From an uncultured Lachnospiraceae bacterium (GTDB taxonomy: Bacteria; Bacillota; Clostridia; Lachnospirales; Lachnospiraceae): a stretch of DNA of 12,110 bases. Position numbers and translations under genes: made by a program. Below are positions 7,049 through 12,110 of this stretch, piece by piece. The number at the start of each line of letters is the position of its first letter. Positions within the stretch are counted from its first letter, which is position 1. Where the stretch lies: the NCBI GenBank assembly GCA_902783295.1, contig CACZQT010000292.1, positions 1 through 12,110 on the forward strand, read 5' to 3'. The notes beneath the pieces were generated by a model. It was given only the letters and a program-made list of their open reading frames with translations. It was not told the DNA's origin and made no database searches.

Positions 7049-8659
7049 TCAATCTTTCTGCGAGCGCTGAAGCAGCCACACACCCAGCAGCACAACAACC
7101 ATCAGCAGGATGGCCACAGGAAGCACTACATAGGCTTTCGGAACTACGCCTGCCAGGATATAGGCAAAGAAGCTTACTACGGCTACCATGATCGCATACG
7201 GCAGCTGCGTGTTAACATGAGTGATATGGTCGCACTGGGCACCGGCGGAAGCCATGATCGTGGTATCCGAAATCGGGGAGCAGTGGTCACCGCAGACAGC
7301 ACCGGCCATGCACGCAGACACGCACACGATTCCCAGAGGGCTGGTCAGCGGGAAGATATTCAGAGTAATGGGAATCAGGATACCGAAGGTTCCCCAGGAG
7401 GTACCGGTCGCGAATGCCATCAGGCAGCCGATCACGAAAATAATACCCGGCAGGAAAGCATCAAAACGTCCGGCAGATGCCTGAACGACACCTTCGATGA
7501 ACTGCTTCGCTCCCAGAGAATCTGTCATGGCTTTCAGGCTCCAGGCAAAGGTCAGAATCAGAATGGCCGGAACCATGGCCTTAAAGCCTTCAGGTACACA
7601 GTCCATGATCTCCCGGAAGGAAAGCACACGGCGGAGCAGGTAAATGATTACCGTGAGAATCAGCGTAACTGCGGAGCCGAGCATCAGACCGACGGAAGCA
7701 TCCGCATCCGAAAATGCCTGGATAAACCCGGCGCCTTCGAAAAAGCCGCCGGAATAGATCATTCCGATCACGCAGTTGATAATCAGCAGCACGACCGGGA
7801 GAACCAGATCCAGCACCGTGCCCTTTGCTGAAGAAGACTCTTCGGTTTCACTGGCCATGGCCTTCATACCGGAGAAAATATCCCCGTTGTCTTTCGCGTT
7901 CTTCTCATGCTTTGCCATGGGTCCGAAATCGATGCCCAGGATAGCAATGGTGACCATCATCACAATCGTCAGGATAGCATAGAAATTGAAGGGGATGGCC
8001 TTGATAAACAGAGCAAATCCGTTGCCTTCCGATACGAAACCGGAAACAGCTGCCGCCCAGGAAGAAACCGGAGCGATAATGCAGATCGGAGCCGCGGTGG
8101 CATCAATCAGATAAGCCAGCTTGGCGCGGGAGATCTTCTGTTTGTCGGAAACAGGGCGCATAACGCTGCCTACTGTCAGACAGTTGAAATAGTCATCGAC
8201 AAAGATCAGTACGCCCAGAGCAATGGTCGCCAGCTGTGCACCGGCACGGCTCTTGATGCGGGCGGAAGCCCAGCGGCCAAAAGCAGCGGATCCGCCGGCT
8301 TTGTTCATCATGGCTACCATGGCGCCGAGTACAACCAGGAAGACCAGAATACCGACGTTGTATGCATCCGACAGAGACGCTACGATTCCGTCATTGAACA
8401 CGTGCAGCAGTGTTCCCTCAAAGTTGAAGTTGGAATACAGCATACCGCCGGTCAGAATTCCGATGAACAGGGAAGAATATACTTCCTTTGTAATCAGGGC
8501 GAGGGCAATGGCGACAACAGCCGGTACCAGAGCCCACGGTGTCTGGTAGAACGGAGTTGCCGGCAGAGCCTCCTCCGCTTCTTCCGCCAGAACCGTCGCG
8601 GCGGGGGCCAGCAGCATCAGGGTAAAGAGCAGCCAGCCTGTTCTCCATTTGAATTTCAT
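7049..8659 (-). CDS. Na+/H+ antiporter family protein (NhaC superfamily)
   Basis: This 536-residue membrane protein belongs to the Na_H_antiporter (NhaC-type) family, which exchanges Na+ for H+ or, in relatives such as MleN, couples organic acids to these ions. Seen: a signal-like hydrophobic N-terminus ending at AEEAEE (about 9-30), then some ten or more membrane segments. The family blocks are VDDYFNCLTVGSVMRPVSD (154-172), DATAAPICIIAPVSSWAA (186-203), FATGTSWGTFGILIP (416-430) and GDHCSPISDTTIMASAGAQC (457-476). A polar loop lies at 247-280. The frame is open to an ATG at 8761, but AAGGAGG lies 8 bases before the ATG at 8659, so that start is preferred. It stands alone, with its own promoter and terminator, between two operons. 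The transported ion pair cannot be told from sequence. Confidence 0.9.
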   Translation of the reverse strand: MKFKWRTGWLLFTLMLLAPAATVLAEEAEEALPATPFYQTPWALVPAVVAIALALITKEVYSSLFIGILTGGMLYSNFNFEGTLLHVFNDGIVASLSDAYNVGILVFLVVLGAMVAMMNKAGGSAAFGRWASARIKSRAGAQLATIALGVLIFVDDYFNCLTVGSVMRPVSDKQKISRAKLAYLIDATAAPICIIAPVSSWAAAVSGFVSEGNGFALFIKAIPFNFYAILTIVMMVTIAILGIDFGPMAKHEKNAKDNGDIFSGMKAMASETEESSSAKGTVLDLVLPVVLLIINCVIGMIYSGGFFEGAGFIQAFSDADASVGLMLGSAVTLILTVIIYLLRRVLSFREIMDCVPEGFKAMVPAILILTFAWSLKAMTDSLGAKQFIEGVVQASAGRFDAFLPGIIFVIGCLMAFATGTSWGTFGILIPITLNIFPLTSPLGIVCVSACMAGAVCGDHCSPISDTTIMASAGAQCDHITHVNTQLPYAIMVAVVSFFAYILAGVVPKAYVVLPVAILLMVVVLLGVWLLQRSQKD

Positions 8660-8667
8660 CACATTTT

Positions 8668-8674
8668 CCTCCTT
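8668..8674 (-). promoter_or_regulatory. Ribosome binding site that decides the nhaC-family start
   Basis: AAGGAGG on the minus strand lies 8 bases before the ATG at 8659 and inside the longer open frame that begins at 8761. This supports the shorter protein. Just upstream, GCTTCA and TGAAGC (8677-8682 and 8696-8701) can pair in a hairpin that would sit next to the ribosome site. Confidence 0.75.
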
Positions 8675-8770
8675 GCGCTTCAGGAAAGCAGCCTGTGAAG
8701 CAACTTTCCCTTTTTCGTCACTATTCACAACTCTGTATAAAAAGTTAAAGCCACAGATCATCAGAACGTG

Positions 8771-8791
8771 AACAGAAACTGCTTTTCTGTT
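8771..8791. promoter_or_regulatory. Perfect inverted repeat at the nhaC-family transcription start, possible operator
   Basis: AACAGAAA (8771-8778) and TTTCTGTT (8784-8791) form an exact 8-bp inverted repeat with a five-base centre. It starts about three bases after the predicted -10 box and covers the expected start of transcription, a common place for a repressor site. It could equally act as an RNA hairpin at the 5' end of the transcript. Confidence 0.4.
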
Positions 8792-8793
8792 AC

Positions 8794-8822
8794 ATTTTGC
8801 CTAATTATCAGCACTTTGTCAA
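8794..8822 (-). promoter_or_regulatory. Predicted sigma-A promoter of the nhaC-family gene
   Basis: A perfect TTGACA (8817-8822), 17 bases, then CAAAAT (8794-8799, 4 of 6) on the minus strand. The spacer contains GATAAT but at a wrong distance. The site lies about 135 bases before the chosen start codon and downstream of the preceding operon's terminator. Confidence 0.6.
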
Positions 8823-8879
8823 GGGAAAATTGCATAGTCTTAAGATGTGGACAGTGTGCATAAAAATTCACAAAATGAA

Positions 8880-8903
8880 GGCGTGGAGAAATGTCTCCAC
8901 GCC
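8880..8903 (-). terminator. Intrinsic terminator of the GPH symporter-hydrolase operon
   Basis: A perfect 10-bp stem (8880-8889 with 8894-8903) closes a four-base loop. On the minus strand it is followed by TTCATTTTGTGAATTTTTATG, a T-rich but interrupted tail. It lies 57 bases after the hydrolase stop. Confidence 0.75.
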
Positions 8904-8960
8904 CTTGCTGACAGATCTGCGAAAAGATTCCGGTCCGGAACAGACCTCTTCCAGCCTGGT

Positions 8961-9926
8961 TCAGGCAAGGAATTCCAGAATTGTATCCCAGTACTTCCGA
9001 AGTATTTCATCCTTCTCCCGGTATATTTCATGCTTTGCCTTCGGGAACTTCACCAGCCGTCCCTTTTTTCCCAGCTGCCTGACCAGCTTTTCCTGCCCGC
9101 CCGGTTTTACCATAGTATCCAGTCCGGCCTGCAGCAGCAGGACATCCGCCCGGATCCGGTCAATATGGTCCTTCCGTTCTGCAAAACGGGTCAGGTTCAG
9201 CAGCTCCTGTGCTGTACGTACAGCCGGAATGCACATCTGGTATTCGGGGTGAATTCGCTGTATCCCGAACCAGTAGTCATACCGTTCCCTGCAGGTCGTA
9301 CAGCTGTTATCAAAATCCGGTGCATCCTGAAACGGTTCCGATCCGGGCATCGGATTCTTTCCCTTTCCCAGCAGAATCATCATCCTCGCGTAAGCTTCTG
9401 CCGCCGGAACCGGTATGCTTCCTGTATTCATTTCCAGCATGGGAGAACTGAGCACTGCTTTTCCGAAAACTTTCGGATATTTCTCCAGGAAACAGGTACT
9501 GACGCCGCCTCCCATGGAATGTCCAAAGAGCACCAGAGGAAGGGCTTTCGTTTCCGGCGAAGCCAATACAATTTTCCGCAGGAAGCAGTTCAAATCCTCC
9601 ACCAGATCCTGAAAGTGTTCCAGGTAAATCAAAGAGGGATCGGATGTACTTCTATAGGAAAGTCCATGTTCCCGCTGCTGGATCATCCACACGGAATAAC
9701 CGTTCTGAAGAAAATACCAGGCGGTCTCATACAGTTTCGGAATAGCTTCGGAAAAACCGTGCAGCATTACCACCGCACCGCGCGGGCCGGCACAGGGAAA
9801 ATGCTCCCAGACAATGTCCTGTCCGGGAACACGGGCAAAACTGCCGCTTTCTTTCCTTGCTTCCATAAACGGAAGGACAACTCTCTCCATGGTTCCGGCA
9901 TAACCGGCAGACTGAATGATTTCCAT
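8961..9926 (-). CDS. Alpha/beta hydrolase, lysophospholipase/monoacylglycerol lipase type
   Basis: This 321-residue protein has the serine hydrolase fold of the Hydrolase_4 (PldB/monoacylglycerol lipase) group. Seen: oxyanion-hole HGFSE (56-60), a degenerate QREHGLS (84-90) at the place of the usual RGHGxS, nucleophile Ser137 in GHSMGG (135-140), Asp270 in QAGLD (266-270) and His299 in AKHEIY (297-302). The triad is complete. No signal peptide or membrane segment is visible, so it should be cytoplasmic. A cysteine-bearing lid-like stretch (about 195-245) lies between Ser and Asp. Its ATG lies 12 bases after the stop of the GPH symporter and a GAGG lies about 10 bases upstream, so the two are co-transcribed. 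The substrate is unknown; an ester of an imported glycoside is possible, but a lipid-type ester is what the family name suggests. Confidence 0.85.
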   Translation of the reverse strand: MEIIQSAGYAGTMERVVLPFMEARKESGSFARVPGQDIVWEHFPCAGPRGAVVMLHGFSEAIPKLYETAWYFLQNGYSVWMIQQREHGLSYRSTSDPSLIYLEHFQDLVEDLNCFLRKIVLASPETKALPLVLFGHSMGGGVSTCFLEKYPKVFGKAVLSSPMLEMNTGSIPVPAAEAYARMMILLGKGKNPMPGSEPFQDAPDFDNSCTTCRERYDYWFGIQRIHPEYQMCIPAVRTAQELLNLTRFAERKDHIDRIRADVLLLQAGLDTMVKPGGQEKLVRQLGKKGRLVKFPKAKHEIYREKDEILRKYWDTILEFLA

Positions 9927-9938
9927 ATCTGAGTATCC

Positions 9939-11324
9939 TCACCTTTTCGTTTCCCGCGCCTGCGCCAGCTTTCTGGAATTATCCATCACGACATCATCTG
10001 TCAGGCGGAACTTCCGGAAGAAGAAAAGGATCGCCAGCGCCAGAACCGCCATCGGAATAATGGTCATCAGCAGGCGCAGCCTGAAAATCGTATCTGCACT
10101 CTGCTGGACAATGGGACCGCTTTCTTCTGTATTCCCGACAAGGCCGATCAGATCCAGTCCTACGCCGACGATGAATACAGAAACACCGGACGCAGCTTTT
10201 ACTACAAAGGTCTGCATGGAGAAAATGACGCTCTCATTGCGCTGTCCGGATTTCAGTTCGCCGTAGTCTACGGAATTGGACAGGAACACTGTCGTCAGCA
10301 CGGAAAGGATTCCATTCGCCGCAAAAATCAGGATGCCGGGAATAATAACCAGCACCAGATTTCCTGCATTGTCTGTCAGGCACATGGTAAGCAGGATAAT
10401 ATATCCCAGAACCGCAGAACCGATGGCACAGCCGAATATCTTCGTATTGGTCAGCTTTCTGCGCAGAAGCGGGTAAACCAGCATCATGCCCAGGATCTGG
10501 ACGCCGCCGCCCACGGTGGAAAACAGGGTATAATTGACGGTCCAGTCCGCCCCGCCCATATCGTACTTGAAGAAATAGATGACCAGATTGGACGTAATGT
10601 ACAAGGCACTGTTGATCAGGACAATCGTAAGTACCACAGCCAGGGCCTGGTCGTTGTCAAAGAGTGCGCGGAACATCTCACCGACAGTGGAGGTCTGCAT
10701 GGCAGTATCCTCCCGCTCCCGTACGGAAACCGCGCAGATGATTTCAGCGATCACGAACAGTACCGAGATGATCAAAGCGACCCGTCCGAAACCGATCCTC
10801 TCGTTCCCGGCGCCAAGACGGCTTACCATCAGCATGGTCAGCATAGCAATCAGGGCGGACCCCACACCTGCGCAGGTACGGCCGATCACGGAAAGGTTTT
10901 CTGTATCCGCCGGCGTACTGGTGATGGCAGGAATCATGGACCAGTAAGGAATGTCCATCATCGTATAAGTCATTCCCCAGAGGATATAGATTACGCTGAA
11001 GAAAACCATCATGGCGCCGCCTTTCAGATCCGGCGCCTTAAACATCGCATACAGTACCAGCGCATTCAGCACGGTCCCTGAAACCAGCCAGGGACGGAAA
11101 CGCCCCCAGCGCGTGCGGGTCTTCGCCACCAGAATTCCCATAAAAGGATCATTGACGGCGTCAAACACACGGGCGATCATCAGAATCAGGCCTACGAACG
11201 ACGCGGACAGACCGATGATATCCTTGTAATAGTACATAACATAGGAAGCAGACAGGGCGTATACCATGTCCTTCCCGACGGCGCCGATTCCGAATGCGGC
11301 CTTCTGCCTGGTTGTCAGTTTCAT
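9939..11324 (-). CDS. MelB-like GPH family sugar:cation symporter
   Basis: This 461-residue, about 12-segment membrane protein belongs to the glycoside-pentoside-hexuronide:cation symporter family. Seen: FDAVNDPFMG (54-63), RTRWGRFRPWL (70-80), DIPYWSMIPAIT (124-135), VDYGELKSGQRNES (352-365) and TFVVKAASG (372-380). Compared with Salmonella MelB (numbering from memory), the cation-site Asp55 and Asp59 and the sugar-site Lys18, Asp19, Tyr120, Asp124, Trp128 and Arg149 are at identical positions, and Lys376 corresponds to Lys377. A Trp at the MelB 342 position is not evident. This argues for a galactoside or a similar hexoside as substrate, but family substrates vary widely. Start: AGGAGG lies about 7 bases before the ATG. 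It has its own promoter (11410-11438) and is followed 12 bases later by an alpha/beta hydrolase gene; no glycosidase is visible in the window. Confidence 0.9.
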   Translation of the reverse strand: MKLTTRQKAAFGIGAVGKDMVYALSASYVMYYYKDIIGLSASFVGLILMIARVFDAVNDPFMGILVAKTRTRWGRFRPWLVSGTVLNALVLYAMFKAPDLKGGAMMVFFSVIYILWGMTYTMMDIPYWSMIPAITSTPADTENLSVIGRTCAGVGSALIAMLTMLMVSRLGAGNERIGFGRVALIISVLFVIAEIICAVSVREREDTAMQTSTVGEMFRALFDNDQALAVVLTIVLINSALYITSNLVIYFFKYDMGGADWTVNYTLFSTVGGGVQILGMMLVYPLLRRKLTNTKIFGCAIGSAVLGYIILLTMCLTDNAGNLVLVIIPGILIFAANGILSVLTTVFLSNSVDYGELKSGQRNESVIFSMQTFVVKAASGVSVFIVGVGLDLIGLVGNTEESGPIVQQSADTIFRLRLLMTIIPMAVLALAILFFFRKFRLTDDVVMDNSRKLAQARETKR

Positions 11325-11409
11325 AATTCTCCTCCTGCTGCCGGTATCCCTGTATTTCCCTCAAAAGCATGAATCTCACACCGCTGAAGAATACCGCACA
11401 CACGGAATC

Positions 11410-11438
11410 AGTATAACAATTACAGGAAGAAAAGGCAA
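11410..11438 (-). promoter_or_regulatory. Predicted sigma-A promoter of the GPH symporter operon
   Basis: TTGCCT (11433-11438), 17 bases, then TATACT (11410-11415) on the minus strand match the consensus at 4 and 5 of 6 positions. The -35 box lies inside the 3' arm of the preceding gene's terminator. About 80 bases of leader separate it from the start codon. Confidence 0.65.
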
Positions 11439-11476
11439 GACAGAGAGACACATAAGACCCCTCTGTCCTGCCTTTT
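11430..11476 (-). terminator. Intrinsic terminator of the gamma-glutamyltransferase gene
   Basis: Arms 11430-11445 and 11461-11476 pair over 16 positions with one A/C mismatch and a 15-base loop. On the minus strand the stem ends in GGCCTTTT-like sequence (TTGCCTTTTCTTCC), giving a short T-rich tail. It begins 36 bases after the stop codon. The flanking A-run and T-run would allow function in both directions. Confidence 0.8.
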
Positions 11477-11512
11477 TACTGAATATTACGTTGTCCTATG
11501 ATTCTGATCCTG

Positions 11513-12110
11513 TTACCAGACTCCTATACTTCCGTCACAGCGGGGTTCTGTACCGCCTGCCAGCAGCCCGTTCTCTGTTCTCCAGATGATCTGGCCCCGG
11601 CCCATGCTGATGTTGCTGTTGACCACTTCCACATCATGGCCGCGCGCCGCCAGTTCCGCACCTATATGCGGTGACACTTCCCGCTCCAGCTGGATATGTT
11701 TTCCGCCTGTCCACTGGATGCGCGGTGCATCCAGGCATTCCTGGGGATTCATATGGTAGTCCACTGTATTGACAACCACCTGCACATGGCCCTGCGGCTG
11801 CATGAAAGCTCCCATGACCCCAAACGGCCCGACGGCCTCTCCCGCTTTCAGCAGGAATCCGGGAATAATGGTATGGTAGGATTTTTTACCGCCCTGCAGA
11901 CAGTTGTCACTGTCAGGGTCCAGAGAGAAATTCGCTCCCCTGTTCTGCAGCGAAATACCGGTACCCGGAATGGCTACCCCGGCTCCGAAGGTCGTATAAT
12001 TACTCTGGATAAAAGAAACCATGTTTCCGGAAGGATCCGCCGTGCAGAGATAGATGGTCCCGCCGCAGGAAGGATCCCCAGCCTCCGGCTGAAGTGCCTT
12101 CTCCCCGATC
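11513..12110 (-). CDS. Gamma-glutamyltransferase family protein, C-terminal half (cut by the window edge)
   Basis: About 198 codons are visible; the frame is open to the right edge. Gamma-glutamyltransferases cleave and transfer the gamma-glutamyl group of glutathione and related peptides after self-cleaving before a threonine that becomes the nucleophile. Seen, counting in the fragment: GGTIYLCTADPSGNMVSFIQ (16-35), in which Thr18 is the expected nucleophile and new N-terminus of the small subunit, then SNYTTFGAGVAIPGTGISLQ, NRGANFSLDP, YHTIIPG, FGVMGAFMQPQGHVQV and the ending GGTEPRCDGSIGVW. These are the ordered blocks of the family's small subunit. The large subunit and any signal peptide are outside the window, so location in the cell is unknown. 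Relatives such as oxamate amidohydrolase or acylases share the fold and cannot be excluded. A terminator and the next operon's promoter follow directly. Confidence 0.88.
   Translation of the reverse strand, partial: IGEKALQPEAGDPSCGGTIYLCTADPSGNMVSFIQSNYTTFGAGVAIPGTGISLQNRGANFSLDPDSDNCLQGGKKSYHTIIPGFLLKAGEAVGPFGVMGAFMQPQGHVQVVVNTVDYHMNPQECLDAPRIQWTGGKHIQLEREVSPHIGAELAARGHDVEVVNSNISMGRGQIIWRTENGLLAGGTEPRCDGSIGVW

Noticed and set aside
1..12110. Search for CRISPR arrays, tRNA or rRNA genes, transposases, integrases, phage genes, toxin-antitoxin pairs and defence genes
   Set aside because: No repeated spacer pattern, cloverleaf, terminal inverted repeat or matching protein motif was seen. All long coding regions are explained by transport and metabolic families.

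Overview
The window looks like chromosomal DNA of a Gram-positive, Clostridia-type bacterium (Bacillota), probably gut- or rumen-associated. The clues are consistently strong AAGGAGG-type ribosome binding sites, compact operons, intrinsic terminators with T-runs, roughly balanced base composition, and a gene set of Opp peptide transporter, NhaC-family antiporter, GPH sugar symporter and xylulokinase typical of fermentative gut Firmicutes. No rRNA, tRNA, CRISPR array, phage gene or transposase was seen. The species cannot be named from the sequence alone.

Layout. The left edge holds the 3' end of a plus-strand xylulokinase gene (1-297) with its terminator. Everything else is on the minus strand, so it reads from right to left. 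From the right edge the order is: the C-terminal half of a gamma-glutamyltransferase (11513-12110) with terminator; a two-gene operon of a MelB-like GPH symporter (9939-11324) and an alpha/beta hydrolase (8961-9926) with terminator; a single NhaC-family antiporter gene (7049-8659) with its own promoter and a near-perfect terminator; then a five-gene oligopeptide ABC transporter operon, oppB-oppC-oppD-oppF-oppA (6750 down to 647), closed by a GC-rich terminator that faces the xylulokinase terminator.

How the genes may work together. The Opp operon encodes the whole importer: two permeases, two ATPases and a binding protein. Peptide uptake fits with the nearby gamma-glutamyltransferase, which acts on glutathione and gamma-glutamyl peptides, but the two are separate transcription units. 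The GPH symporter keeps the cation-site and most sugar-site residues of MelB and is paired with a hydrolase of the monoacylglycerol lipase/lysophospholipase type rather than a glycosidase. The antiporter probably exchanges Na+ and H+ or a related organic-ion pair.

Most notable points. oppF carries a single-base deletion near 2649 that removes its conserved C-terminal domain, and the intact reading is recovered by adding one base. OppA has an export signal but no lipobox cysteine, and no cysteine at all, which is unusual for a monoderm binding protein. OppC has a roughly 100-residue extracytoplasmic insertion. A perfect 8-bp inverted repeat sits at the predicted start of nhaC transcription. 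The GPH promoter is embedded in the terminator of the preceding gene. I found no convincing new multi-gene system; the window is mostly ordinary metabolic and transport genes with these irregularities.
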